From an uncultured Campylobacter sp. (GTDB lineage Bacteria; Campylobacterota; Campylobacteria; Campylobacterales; Campylobacteraceae), in the NCBI RefSeq assembly GCF_938045625.1, contig NZ_CALIAV010000102.1, forward strand, positions 6,433 through 70,432: a stretch of 64,000 nt of DNA, read 5' to 3'. Below, piece by piece: positions 18,859 to 27,462 of the stretch. Numbering within the stretch: the stretch's first letter is position 1; the number at the start of each line of letters is the position of its first letter. A program made the translations under genes and the position numbers. The notes beneath the pieces are model-generated. The model searched no databases. It had not been told where the DNA came from and worked only from the letters and a program-made list of their open reading frames with translations.

Positions 18859-18948
18859 CTAGCCTAAAAGCTCTTTGTTTTTAGCATTCATCGCTTCTTT
18901 TTCGGCTTGCAAATCACTGACTTGCTTTTCTAGCTACTCAATCGTCAT
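18859..18948 (-). pseudogene. Short phage-type coding fragment interrupted by an amber codon
   Basis: ATG at 18948 is preceded by a near-perfect ribosome site (GTGGAGGACGAA). It reads MTIE, an in-frame TAG, then LEKQVSDLQAEKEAMNAKN and KELLG to a second TAG. Restoring one base (CAG for TAG, giving MTIEQLEKQVSDL) yields a 29 aa coiled-coil peptide. It lies downstream of, and in the same direction as, the truncated phage head gene, so it is most likely another relic of that phage. No function is assigned. Confidence 0.5.
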
Positions 18949-19038
18949 TTCGTCCTCCACAAGAGTTAAATTTAAGGCACTGCCTTTGATAGAATAGTAG
19001 CTTAAATTTTAAACGGGGTTGGTTTGGTAAAAATATGG

Positions 19039-19044
19039 TATAAT
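19039..19044 (+). promoter_or_regulatory. Putative -10 box of the tRNA-like element
   Basis: TATAAT in TGGTATAATAAGAG, 11 bases before the first base of the tRNA-like sequence, the spacing expected for a small stable RNA. Confidence 0.5.
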
Positions 19045-19055
19045 AAGAGTATCAG

Positions 19056-19130
19056 AGCGATAATGCCTCAGTGGGTCAGAGGAGGAGGCGTAAGCCTCGT
19101 TATGATTGGGTTCGACTCCCTTTTATCGCT
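19056..19130 (+). ncRNA. tRNA-like element without an anticodon arm
   Basis: 75 bases that fold like a tRNA except in the anticodon arm. Acceptor stem: GCGATAA (19057-19063) pairs with TTATCGC (19123-19129), extended by A19056-T19130. D arm: CCTC/GAGG (19066-19069, 19079-19082) around a loop containing GGG. T arm: GGG-TTCGACT-CCC (19108-19120), with a consensus TTCGANT loop but only three GC pairs. In the anticodon position there is GAGGC-GTAA-GCCTC (19085-19098), a 5-bp hairpin with a GNRA-type tetraloop, so no anticodon can be assigned. No CCA is encoded. It could be a decayed tRNA or attachment-site relic, or a functional tRNA-like RNA. A phage gene fragment overlaps it on the other strand. 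Confidence 0.5.
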
Positions 19131-20242
19131 TTGTATCTTTTTACCGTCTGCGCTTTCGTTTTCCCATAAGTTTGCAATATGCCCTTTTTAGTAAAATACG
19201 CATAACACAACTCGTTATCGCTTTCCCAAAAGAAATTTATCGTATCATTGCCCATTTCGTCCTTGCCGTAATATAAATTATCCTCGGTCAAATTTAACGG
19301 CATATCAAAAAACTGCTCCGCGCTTAACGCATTGCCGTCTTTTATCTTTTTTAGCCTCATTCCGTGCAGTAGCTCTCTTTGTGTTGCTACCTTTAGTTTC
19401 CCGTTTGTTTCTATGCCTTGCGCCTTTAGTTTGTTTGCTGTGTGCGTGCTTAGCGTGGCTAGGGTTAGCGGCTCTTTTAACGGTGGTCTGTATCCGGCTT
19501 TTGTGAAATCCACATCCGCAAACATAGATTTTAATTTATTGCTCGCTCTAGTCCTAGCGCCTAAACTGCTTAAATCACTTAAATTTACGCTCCGTCCCTG
19601 CTGTGTTATCAAATCCCGCATAGTGATCTTGCCTTGCATAAATAGCTCGGCTCTGCCTTTGCCCAGCGTCTTTTCTATCGTTTCGGGGCTTTGGGTTTTT
19701 AGCCAGTCGTTAAACGTCATATCCTGCGGCACGTAGCCGTTCATAGACGACCTTGTTCCTTTGGACGCTTCGTCCATCCCCTCGACGCCTAGCTCATCCC
19801 AGCTTTTAGTTACGGGTATTATGGTGCTGCGGCAATTAAAATGAGTATTTACGCGCGGTTTGCGAAACGGGAATTCGTGTCCGATAGGTTTGTAGTCTTT
19901 ATCCCACGTTAGGCCGTCGTAAGCTCTACATAGCTCAGACGTGCGAGTATCTAGCGTGGCTTGGTATTTGTAGCATTTTATGACGTCCGCGTTTGCCTCA
20001 AAAAATGCTTGACGGATCTCGCTTACTATCGCACCCGCTCCGGTTAATGCTATCGCCGTGGCATCGCGTTTATTTTTTTGTAAAGCCTGCGATATTCTTT
20101 GAGCTAACATCGGCGTAGTTTCGCCCAAACTCACGCCTATTTTTAGCTCGCGCTCAAGGCGTTTTTTCTGATCGGCATTTAGGCCATTGTTCCACGCTTT
20201 GACGGTCGCACCCTGCCAAAAATAGCAAAACGGTATGCAAAT
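19100..20242 (-). pseudogene. 5'-truncated phage Mu F-like head morphogenesis gene with C-terminal nuclease-like domain
   Basis: The recognisable frame is open from 20242, after a TAA, and ends at 19100. It starts in mid-protein (WQGATVKAWNNGLNADQKKR), and the first usable codon, GTG at 20134, has no ribosome site. Residues about 70-180 are the minor head (SPP1 gp7/Mu F) domain: TLDTRTSELCRAYDGLTW and NTHFNCRSTIIPVTKSW. The last 110 residues (LHGMRLKKI to LQTYGKTKAQTVKRY) resemble the small BECR-fold (barnase/EndoU/colicin E5/RelE-like) nuclease-like domains found at the ends of such head proteins; this part is a pattern judgement. No other structural phage genes are present, so it is a remnant. 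Its last ten codons overlap the tRNA-like element in antisense. Confidence 0.7.
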
Positions 20243-20264
20243 TTAACGAGATAAATTAAACGCC

Positions 20265-22850
20265 TCAAATTTCTAAAATTTCAGGCTCTCCAAATAGTCG
20301 TTTGGCTTCTTTTAAAACCGCTTGATTTTTTGCGGCTTTGGGGTCGGTTTGGGTTTTTGCGGCCAAATTTGGCGCAGGATTTTGAGCATTCAAATTTGCT
20401 TCGCTTGAGGACGAGCCTTCAAAATTTTCTTCGTTTTGAAACTCGTCGCCGCTTAAATTTGCCGTATCTAAATTTTGCCTTACAGCCGCGCTTACAGGCT
20501 CGCTTGTATCTTGCTCAAAAAGGCCGTCGTCATACTCGGCCGCTTCGCTAAACATCTCGCTCACGTCATCAGGATCAAACGGCGGCTCGCCAAAGGCAGC
20601 CGTTTGCGGCGCGTGGTTTTGGTTAAATTTAGCGGCGCTGCTTGGTTTTTGCTCCATTTTTGCGGAGTTTTGACTCTCTAGTCGTCTTAGCTCATCATCT
20701 AAAAACGCTATATCCGCCCCTGCTAGGGTGCCGTCATCGCTCTTAAATTTTAGCGAATATGCCTCGTGAAAATCGTGCGTGTCGTCGCGCATGCTCTCAA
20801 AATCGGGCGCAAATTTAGGCTCGGCCGGATGATTTAAATCCGTCTGCGAGTTTTGCGTCAAATTTGACTCGTTTTCGTTTAAATTTAAGGGCTCGGTTTC
20901 GCCCATAGGCGAGCCGCTATTGGTTTGCGCACTCGGAGCTGCGTCATTTATATCCGTTTGCGTTTGCTGCGTCAAATTTTCCACTTGATCACCCTGCTCG
21001 CCGCTTTCAAATTTGGCATCTAAATTTTGCTCCGAGGGCGTAGCCGTCCCCTTCTCGCTACCGTCCGAAAATAAATTCCCTGTCAAATTTGAGGGCTCGG
21101 GCTCTTGCACTTGGTCGTTTTGGCTTAAATTTTCTTGCGCGTCGTCCGAGTCAAATTTGGAGCCAGCCTGGTTTGACGTCGCCTCATCGGCCTCAGATTT
21201 TGCTGCACCGCCGCGCTCGTCATCCAAATTTGCCGCGCCCTTTTGCTCTTGCGCCCCTACTTCGGGGCTTTGCCTGGGAGTTATCTTTATCTTTGCGCTC
21301 TCGCCAAAAAGGCTGCGCAAAATCTGCAAAATCACTTTCGATCCATCGCGAAGCCGCTTCTGATCGTCGCCAGCCGCGCTTGAGGCTAGGCTCATGCAGC
21401 CGTCTGAAAACTCCAAAAACTCGATGCAGTTTTTAAAACACTCGCCAAGATCAAAGCTGCGGTCGTAAATTTTGGCTAAAAACGCTTCGTAGGCCGGATT
21501 TTGAGTTTTCGAGTCGCCGGTTTGGCCGTCCATCTCCTGCGGCGTCTTGGCATTTAAATTTGCCGAGCCGGCTAGAGTCTGAGCGCTCAAATTTTGCCCC
21601 TGAGCCGCGCCGTTTTGCGAGGCGAGTTTAGCCCCGTTTGCACCCGTCAAATTTAACCCGTCAGTAGAGGCTGAAATTTGCCCCGTCTGTGCAGGAGCCG
21701 CAAATTTAGCCGCTTCGCCTCGTCCGCTAGCAAAATTTGGCGCCGCGCGGGAGCCGCCAAAATCAGCCGCGCGACCTTGCGAATCCGCAAATTTTTCCCT
21801 CGCGTCCACGGCTATCATCTCATCGATCGATTTTAGATTTATCGCCTCGATCATCATAAAAAGCATCACGCCAAGCACGAATCCACCGTCGCTGGTGACG
21901 CTTAGCATCGAGCGCGCCTGCGAGAGGATCCTAAAAAATCTCTCGTATAAAAGCAGCGAGTATTTCGGGCTTTGCGCGAGGAAATTTGCTTTTAGATTTG
22001 CCGTTATCTCATCTATCACCATCTCGGCGTCGTAGCTCTCCAGCTGCGCTACCGCCGCGCTCACGGCTGATTTGTCGCCGCTCATAACGAGCGATAAAAT
22101 CTCCTCTATGCGCTGTGGATCAAGGAGTCCTAGCATCTGCGCGACGGCGCTTTGCGTTAGCTCGCCCCTAGCATAGATGATGGCCTGATCTAGCAGCGTG
22201 AGAGTGTCGCGCAACGAGCCCGCGCCGCTACGAGCGAGGATCTCGAGGGCCTCTTTTTCGTGCGGGACGTTTTCGCGGTTTAGGATAAAATCAAGATGCG
22301 AGACGACGTCCGGGCGCGAGATCTGGCGAAATCTAAAATGCTGCGTGCGCGATAGCACCGTGGCTGGGAGCTTGAGCGGATCGGTCGTGGCTAGGATAAA
22401 TTTGACGTAGGGCGGCGGCTCCTCAAGCGTCTTTAGCAGCGCGTTAAACGCGGGCGTGGAGAGCATATGCACCTCGTCGATGATAAAAATCTTAAAGCGC
22501 GCGATCGCAGGAGCGTACTTGGTCTGCTCGATAAGCCCCTTTATATCGTCGATACCGCGGTGACTGGCCGCGTCCATCTCGATGATGTCGATGTGGCGAC
22601 CTTCGTTTGCGGCGATACAGTTGGCGCACTGCTCGCATGGCTGGCTAGTAGGGCCGTGATCGCAAACCAGTGCCTTTGAAAATATCCTCGCGCTCGAGGT
22701 CTTGCCGCTACCGCGAAGCCCCGAAAAAAGGTAGGCGTGGGTGAGGCGGCTCTCGTCCAAAGCGTGCGTGAGGCTGGTGCTGACGGCCTCCTGGCCTACG
22801 AGCTCGCTAAAATTTCGCGGTCTATATCTAAGCGCTAATGCTTGCAACAC
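20265..22850 (-). CDS. dnaX: DNA polymerase III subunits gamma and tau, with an expanded linker
   Basis: An 861 aa clamp-loader subunit, far longer than the 500-640 residues usual for DnaX. Residues 1-220 are the AAA+ motor: Walker A GLRGSGKTS (44-52), zinc-binding Cys 63, 72, 75 and 78, and IIDEVHMLS. Domain III follows to about 350. From about 350 to 830 the chain is mostly low complexity, rich in Asn-Leu, Gln, Ser, Asp and Ala, broken by one folded segment (NPAYEAFLAKIYDRSFDLGE to SAKIKITPR). The end returns to a conserved helix (AVLKEAKRLFGEPEILEI). The linker is coded largely by AAATTT words. GTG start at 22850, eight bases after AAGGAAA. A ribosomal frameshift for gamma is not apparent. 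Confidence 0.94.
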   Translation of the reverse strand: MLQALALRYRPRNFSELVGQEAVSTSLTHALDESRLTHAYLFSGLRGSGKTSSARIFSKALVCDHGPTSQPCEQCANCIAANEGRHIDIIEMDAASHRGIDDIKGLIEQTKYAPAIARFKIFIIDEVHMLSTPAFNALLKTLEEPPPYVKFILATTDPLKLPATVLSRTQHFRFRQISRPDVVSHLDFILNRENVPHEKEALEILARSGAGSLRDTLTLLDQAIIYARGELTQSAVAQMLGLLDPQRIEEILSLVMSGDKSAVSAAVAQLESYDAEMVIDEITANLKANFLAQSPKYSLLLYERFFRILSQARSMLSVTSDGGFVLGVMLFMMIEAINLKSIDEMIAVDAREKFADSQGRAADFGGSRAAPNFASGRGEAAKFAAPAQTGQISASTDGLNLTGANGAKLASQNGAAQGQNLSAQTLAGSANLNAKTPQEMDGQTGDSKTQNPAYEAFLAKIYDRSFDLGECFKNCIEFLEFSDGCMSLASSAAGDDQKRLRDGSKVILQILRSLFGESAKIKITPRQSPEVGAQEQKGAANLDDERGGAAKSEADEATSNQAGSKFDSDDAQENLSQNDQVQEPEPSNLTGNLFSDGSEKGTATPSEQNLDAKFESGEQGDQVENLTQQTQTDINDAAPSAQTNSGSPMGETEPLNLNENESNLTQNSQTDLNHPAEPKFAPDFESMRDDTHDFHEAYSLKFKSDDGTLAGADIAFLDDELRRLESQNSAKMEQKPSSAAKFNQNHAPQTAAFGEPPFDPDDVSEMFSEAAEYDDGLFEQDTSEPVSAAVRQNLDTANLSGDEFQNEENFEGSSSSEANLNAQNPAPNLAAKTQTDPKAAKNQAVLKEAKRLFGEPEILEI

Positions 22851-23193
22851 GGATTTTTCCTTAAATTTAAAATTAAGATATTCTACTTTTTTTTGGATAA
22901 AAATTTAATATATTATGACTCGAGGCGTCGCGAAACGAGTCGCTGGGCGGGATAAACTTTGGCTAGCAAATTTGCCTGCGAATGCGAATTTATCGTGCAC
23001 TGGCGCTAGTCGAGCAAGGACGGAAAGCGAGCTAGAAAATTTGACACACGCACTTTTTGACTCTCACTGAACGGCGACAAATTTGACGCAAAATAGCTCC
23101 GCCCAAATTCCGCCAAATTTGCTCGCATAGATTTTGGTAATTTGGCGAAATTTGCTATAATCGCGCGGAAACGAAATGCAAAAAAGGGAGAAA
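22851..23193. other. Divergent intergenic region between dnaX and a small lipoprotein
   Basis: No gene seen in 343 bases apart from promoter signals at both ends. Several AAATTTG words occur, for example at about 22970, 23036, 23088 and 23115. The stretch 22917-22946 contains a near inverted repeat around GACTCG and CGAGTC. Confidence 0.4.
23156..23161 (+). promoter_or_regulatory. Putative -10 box of the small lipoprotein gene
   Basis: TATAAT in TTTGCTATAATCGCG, 32 bases before the ATG at 23194. Confidence 0.55.
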
Positions 23194-23304
23194 ATGAGAA
23201 AAGTTATATTAAGTGCGCTTGTTTTGATGTTTGCACTTTTAGCTACGGGCTGCGAGAGGAACGACTATCAGCACCCGATGTACCGCTCTACTAAAAATAA
23301 ATAA
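23194..23304 (+). CDS. Very small lipoprotein (36 aa)
   Basis: A complete small gene: ATG after AAAAAGGGAGAAA, 36 codons, TAA. The product has a positively charged start (MRK), a hydrophobic core (VILSALVLMFALL) and a lipobox LATGC with the lipidated cysteine at residue 20. Only 16 residues remain after it (ERNDYQHPMYRSTKNK). It would be a lipopeptide of the inner or outer membrane; the residue after Cys is Glu. I do not recognise a family or function. A promoter, ribosome site and lipobox together make it a convincing gene despite its size. Confidence 0.75.
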   Translation: MRKVILSALVLMFALLATGCERNDYQHPMYRSTKNK

Positions 23305-23434
23305 CCTAAAATTTGGCGGTTACTCGCCGCCTTGAAATTTCACTACTCGCTGGTTTCTTTCGTTTTATAAGGTTATGAATACAGACAAATTTAACACATT
23401 AAAGTAAAAAATAAAAAGCGACAAATTTTAGCGC

Positions 23435-23485
23435 GCAACAGGTCAAATTTGAGCTAGATTTATTTACTCAAATTTGACCTGTTGC
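23435..23485. terminator. Perfect 19-bp inverted repeat between convergent genes
   Basis: GCAACAGGTCAAATTTGAG (23435-23453) and its exact complement (23467-23485) flank a 13-base loop. It sits between the convergent lipoprotein gene and nusA, where a bidirectional terminator is expected, though T runs are poor. Both arms contain AAATTT in the CAAATTTG context. Confidence 0.65.
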
Positions 23486-23538
23486 TACGCCCTAAATTTA
23501 CCGCCCCAAACGCATGCGACCAAAGGGCTCGAATTTGG

Positions 23539-24639
23539 CTACAGATCGCCAAACAGCGCTTTTAGATCCTTCGCGTTTTCGTCTTTGCTTTCGCCTCTAG
23601 CGCCAAGCTCGTTTAGTTCGATCTCGTGGCCCGTTAGCATGCTAGCTAGCCTGATATTTATGCCGCTTTTGCCGATAGCCTTGCTCTTTTGCTCGGTTAC
23701 TAGGCTCACGACGGCTTTACCGTCCTCGCCGATTTTAACTGAGCTGATGATCGCTGGTGCCATCGCACGGGTGATAAGGATCGCAGGCTCTGCGGAATAC
23801 TCGATCGCGTCGATATTTTCGCCGTTTAACTCCTTTGTGACGGCGTTTATGCGCACGCCTTTGGTGCCCACGGTCGCGCCCACGGGATCGACGTTTGGCG
23901 AAGTTGCCACGAGTGCAACTTTAGCGCGTTCACCCGGGATTCTAGCGCTTGCGGCGATCAGCACGAGGCCGTCTTTGATCTCGGGCACTTCGGCTTTTAG
24001 CAGAGCTTCGAGGAATTTTGGCGACGTGCGGCTTAGCTCGACCTTGATACCCATAGATTTGTCGATATATACGCTTTTTATGACCGCTTTTACGACGTCG
24101 CCTGGTTTAAATTTCTCGCCTTTTATGCGGTTTTTGCGCGGCATCACGGCTCGCAGCTCGTCTATCTCGATGAAGGTATTTTCCTCGCTATCCACGCGCG
24201 TGACGGAGCCAAAAACCATGTGTCCGACCATATCTTGATATTTTTGAAAGATTTTTTCCTCCATAAGGCGCTGAATGTGATACTCAAGCTCCTTGTGAAG
24301 CGTTTGTGCAGCGGTGCGGCCGAGGTTGTCGGTAGATAGCTCGTAGGTTAGCTCGTCGCCGATCTCTACGCCGGAGTCCACTTTTTTGGCTTCGCTTACG
24401 CCGAGATAATGCTCGTTATCCTCTGCCAAGCGCTCGTCGCCATCCTCTACGACGGTGATTTTTTGATACAGATGAAGGGTCTTGGTCGCATTATCTATAA
24501 CCGCGTCGTATTCGTAGTTTTCTCCGTAAATTTTCTTTGCGGTGTTGATAATGGCTCTTATGACGCGCTCTTTTACGTCTTCGATTTCAAGCCCTTTTTC
24601 GTTTGCGATAGATTCTATGATATCCGCTATTTTTTCCAT
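23539..24639 (-). CDS. nusA: Transcription elongation/termination factor NusA
   Basis: A 366 aa RNA-polymerase-binding factor. N-terminal domain (IADIIESIANEKGLEIEDVKE), S1 domain near residues 130-200 (MVGHMVFGSVTRVDSEENTFIEI), KH1 with DPVGATVGTKGVRINAVTKEL and KH2 with SKAIGKSGINIRLASMLTG. It lacks the C-terminal acidic repeats of the E. coli protein, as is normal outside gammaproteobacteria. It affects pausing, Rho-dependent and intrinsic termination, so it works with the Rho encoded 5 kb away. ATG at 24639; no rimP or infB neighbour. Confidence 0.95.
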   Translation of the reverse strand: MEKIADIIESIANEKGLEIEDVKERVIRAIINTAKKIYGENYEYDAVIDNATKTLHLYQKITVVEDGDERLAEDNEHYLGVSEAKKVDSGVEIGDELTYELSTDNLGRTAAQTLHKELEYHIQRLMEEKIFQKYQDMVGHMVFGSVTRVDSEENTFIEIDELRAVMPRKNRIKGEKFKPGDVVKAVIKSVYIDKSMGIKVELSRTSPKFLEALLKAEVPEIKDGLVLIAASARIPGERAKVALVATSPNVDPVGATVGTKGVRINAVTKELNGENIDAIEYSAEPAILITRAMAPAIISSVKIGEDGKAVVSLVTEQKSKAIGKSGINIRLASMLTGHEIELNELGARGESKDENAKDLKALFGDL

Positions 24640-24788
24640 ATTATTTTTGCTCCATTATTTAAAATTTGGGGGAATTTTTGAGTTAGAGGAGCATTATACA
24701 AGCTTTATACTTTTAAGAAGTTTAATACGTTTTTTAAGATGTTTTTGCTATATTCACAGATTAAATTAAAGATTTCAAAGGATTAAAA

Positions 24789-25031
24789 ATGGAGCTAAAA
24801 CTCGCTAGAACGCAACTTGACGCCAAACCAAAAACGATCTCTCTTGAAAAAATCGAAGCGGCATTTGCTAAAGATCCGCAACAAATTTTCTATTTCGACA
24901 GAGAAAACAGCCACAAACAACTCATCGCTTTGGTCGAATTTTTCGAAGAAAAAGGCCTTAGCGTCTATCACCGCACCGTTCGCTACGGCCTAGACGAAAA
25001 CGACTACATGTACGAAGTGCATATTTTATAA
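24789..25031 (+). CDS. HP0268-family small protein (putative nuclease)
   Basis: An 80 aa protein ([57 protein letters not shown]). Length and pattern match the HP0268 family of epsilonproteobacteria, whose Helicobacter member has been described with nicking and RNase activity. ATG follows AAAGGATTAAAA. It is placed eight bases upstream of miaB and probably co-transcribed with it. The nuclease role here is inferred from the family only. Confidence 0.8.
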   Translation: MELKLARTQLDAKPKTISLEKIEAAFAKDPQQIFYFDRENSHKQLIALVEFFEEKGLSVYHRTVRYGLDENDYMYEVHIL

Positions 25032-25039
25032 GGCGAGTT

Positions 25040-26341
25040 TTGAGCAAAAAGGTATTTATCCAAACGCTAGGATGCGCTATGAACGTCCGCGACAGCGAGC
25101 ATATCGTCGCCGAACTAAAAGAAAAGGAAAACTACGATCTAACGGATGATATCTCCGAGGCCGACCTCATCCTCATCAACACCTGCTCGGTGCGCGAAAA
25201 GCCCGTACATAAGCTTTTTAGCGAGGTCGGCGGCTTTGAAAAAGTAAAAAAAGCGGGCGCTAAAATCGGAGTTTGCGGCTGCACGGCAAGCCATCTGGGA
25301 AGCGAAATTTTTAAGCGGGCGCCTTACGTGGATTTCGTCCTGGGCGCGCGAAACGTCAGTAAAATTTCAGCCGCCGTTAAGACGCCTAAATTTATCAGCA
25401 CCGACATAAATCACGACGAGAGCGAGTATGCATTCGGCGAATTTCGCGGCTCGCCGTATAAAAGCCATATAAATATCTCGATCGGCTGCGATAAAAAATG
25501 CACCTACTGCATCGTCCCGCACACCAGAGGCGACGAGATCTCGATCCCGGCAAATTTGATCCTGCGCGAAGTAAAAAAAGCGGCCGAGGGCGGAGCGAAG
25601 GAAATTTTCTTGCTCGGGCAAAACGTAAACAACTACGGCAAAAGATTTTCAGGCGCGCACGAGAAGATAGATTTTAGCGACCTGCTCGTAAAAATCAGCG
25701 AGATAGATGGCGTCGAGCGCATACGATTTACCAGCCCTCATCCGCTCCATATGGACGATAAATTTTTAGAAATCTTTAGTCAAAATCCCAAAATTTGCAA
25801 ATCCATGCACATGCCGCTTCAAAGCGGAAACACCAAAGTCCTGCGCGAGATGAAGCGCGGCTACACCAAGGAATGGTTTTTAGACAGGGCCGCCAGATTG
25901 CGCGCGATGTGCCCTGAGGCTAGCATCTCAACCGACATTATCGTGGCGTTTCCAGGCGAAACGGACGAGGAGTTTGAGGATACGATGGATGTGCTGGAAA
26001 AAGTACGCTTCGAGCAAATTTTTAGCTTTAAGTATTCGCCTCGCCCGATGACTAAAGCGGCGGAGTTTACAAATCAAATCGACGAAGCCGTCGCAAGCGC
26101 TCGTCTAACCCGCCTACAAAGCCGCCATAACGAAATTTTAGACGAAATCGTCGCAGCGCAAAAAGGTAAAATTTTCGACGTATATTTTGAGGAGCTTCGC
26201 GCAAACGGCAGCGTCGCCGGCAGGAGCTTTAATAACTTCCTCGTTCAAGTCGCAGGTAGCGAAGAGCTGCTAGGCAAAACGCTAAAAGTGCGCGTGAACG
26301 ACCCAAAGAGAATGGTGCTTTACGGTGAGCTTGTGGGCTAA
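25040..26341 (+). CDS. miaB: tRNA-2-methylthio-N6-dimethylallyladenosine synthase
   Basis: A 433 aa radical-SAM methylthiotransferase that modifies A37 of tRNAs reading UNN codons. The N-terminal UPF0004 domain supplies three cysteines (LGCAMN, NTCSVRE, CGCTAS), the radical-SAM loop is [15 protein letters not shown] (CxxxCxxC), and a TRAM domain closes the protein ([20 protein letters not shown]). [14 protein letters not shown] distinguishes MiaB from RimO. The start is a TTG at 25040 after AAGGCGAGT. Confidence 0.96.
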   Translation: MSKKVFIQTLGCAMNVRDSEHIVAELKEKENYDLTDDISEADLILINTCSVREKPVHKLFSEVGGFEKVKKAGAKIGVCGCTASHLGSEIFKRAPYVDFVLGARNVSKISAAVKTPKFISTDINHDESEYAFGEFRGSPYKSHINISIGCDKKCTYCIVPHTRGDEISIPANLILREVKKAAEGGAKEIFLLGQNVNNYGKRFSGAHEKIDFSDLLVKISEIDGVERIRFTSPHPLHMDDKFLEIFSQNPKICKSMHMPLQSGNTKVLREMKRGYTKEWFLDRAARLRAMCPEASISTDIIVAFPGETDEEFEDTMDVLEKVRFEQIFSFKYSPRPMTKAAEFTNQIDEAVASARLTRLQSRHNEILDEIVAAQKGKIFDVYFEELRANGSVAGRSFNNFLVQVAGSEELLGKTLKVRVNDPKRMVLYGELVG

Positions 26342-26957
26342 ATTTAAACGAAGCGTTTTTATAAATTTAGCCCCGCGCATTATCTATTTTTTTATTTGGA
26401 TTATATTTTTAACCTGCAAAAAGAGCTTTTCTAAGACAAATTTGACGAACGAACCTTGCGTCGTGCTATTTTGGCACGGCAGGCTTGCGCTGATGAGCTT
26501 TGCCTACGTACACTGGTGGAAAAACGGCCAAAATCCGCAAAGACGCGCCAAAGTCATAATAAGCGATCACAAAGACGGCGAGATCATCGCGCGCGTGATT
26601 TCGTTTTTCGGTATCGGCGCGATCAGGGGCAGTAGCTCAAAAGGCGCGGTAAAAGCCCTCGCGCAAAGCTTTAGAGAGCTAAAAAGCGGCACCGACGTCA
26701 TCATCACCCCGGACGGTCCGCGCGGTCCGTATCACAGCGTCGCCGACGGAGCCGTCGTCATCGCGCAAAAGCAAAATGCGCAAATACAAATTTTAAACTA
26801 CGAAGCGAGTAAATTTTGGCAACTAAAAAGCTGGGATAAGATGATAATCCCAAAGCCTTTTAGCGAGATTTCTTATACACTCTCGCCGCCTTTTAGCGTG
26901 ACAGGCATGAAGCTAGAAGCCGCAAGAGAGCAGATAAAAAAGGAGATGGAAAAATGA
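26325..26957 (+). CDS. DUF374 lysophospholipid acyltransferase-family protein
   Basis: A 210 aa membrane-associated protein with an N-terminal hydrophobic helix ([20 protein letters not shown]). It has FWHGRLALM (the His-containing site that replaces HxxxxD), [12 protein letters not shown] and [12 protein letters not shown], the signature of the DUF374 branch of LPS/phospholipid acyltransferase-like proteins. Substrate is unknown; a lipid-A or phospholipid acyl transfer role is inferred from the superfamily. GTG start at 26325 overlaps miaB by 17 bases and the stop overlaps the next gene as ATGA, so it belongs to the miaB operon. Confidence 0.82.
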   Translation: MSLWAKFKRSVFINLAPRIIYFFIWIIFLTCKKSFSKTNLTNEPCVVLFWHGRLALMSFAYVHWWKNGQNPQRRAKVIISDHKDGEIIARVISFFGIGAIRGSSSKGAVKALAQSFRELKSGTDVIITPDGPRGPYHSVADGAVVIAQKQNAQIQILNYEASKFWQLKSWDKMIIPKPFSEISYTLSPPFSVTGMKLEAAREQIKKEMEK

Positions 26958-27406
26958 GCTCAAAGACCGTTATTTTAATTATCGGAGCGCTTTTGGCGGC
27001 TATTTTTGTCTCATTTGTTACGCTTAGTCCGTCTTACAAAAACGCGCTTGGAGCCAAATTTTACTACGAGACGGGCGACTATGAAACCGCCTATAAGCTC
27101 TCAAAATCAGCCTACCATAAAGACATTTACAACAAACTAGCCCACACCGTGATGGTGCAAAGCGAGATCTCGCAAAAATACGCTCTCTACATCGCCCGTT
27201 CAAACGGATATTTAGAAAATATCCAAAAAATCAGCAAATCAGGCAAGGTAAGCAAAGTAAATTTAGATAAAATTCGCATGATGTGCGACATCGCCGTGAG
27301 CGACTATGCAGAGCTTAAACCGTCAAATTTGACAGACTCAGACCTGCAAGAAGAAGCAAAACGAATAAAAGATAAATTTTTAACCCTACAAAAAGAGCTG
27401 TTTTAA
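26954..27406 (+). CDS. Membrane-anchored protein of unknown function
   Basis: A 150 aa protein with one N-terminal membrane helix (TVILIIGALLAAIFVSFVTL) and a helical, TPR-like periplasmic part (YYETGDYETAYKLSKSAYHK). Start ATG at 26954 overlaps the acyltransferase stop as ATGA. I do not recognise a named family. Its place directly before a PilMNO-like set is compatible with an envelope or pilus-related role, which is inference only. Confidence 0.75.
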   Translation: MSSKTVILIIGALLAAIFVSFVTLSPSYKNALGAKFYYETGDYETAYKLSKSAYHKDIYNKLAHTVMVQSEISQKYALYIARSNGYLENIQKISKSGKVSKVNLDKIRMMCDIAVSDYAELKPSNLTDSDLQEEAKRIKDKFLTLQKELF

Positions 27407-27462
27407 CTCTATTTTATGGCTTTTTGGGTATTATAGCGCATCGTAATTTTTAGGAGAAATCT

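Noticed and set aside
19056..19130. Calling this a normal tRNA-Tyr or tRNA-Leu from GTA or TAA in the loop
   Set aside because: No U33, wrong loop size, no long variable arm and a strong 5-bp stem with GUAA loop instead.
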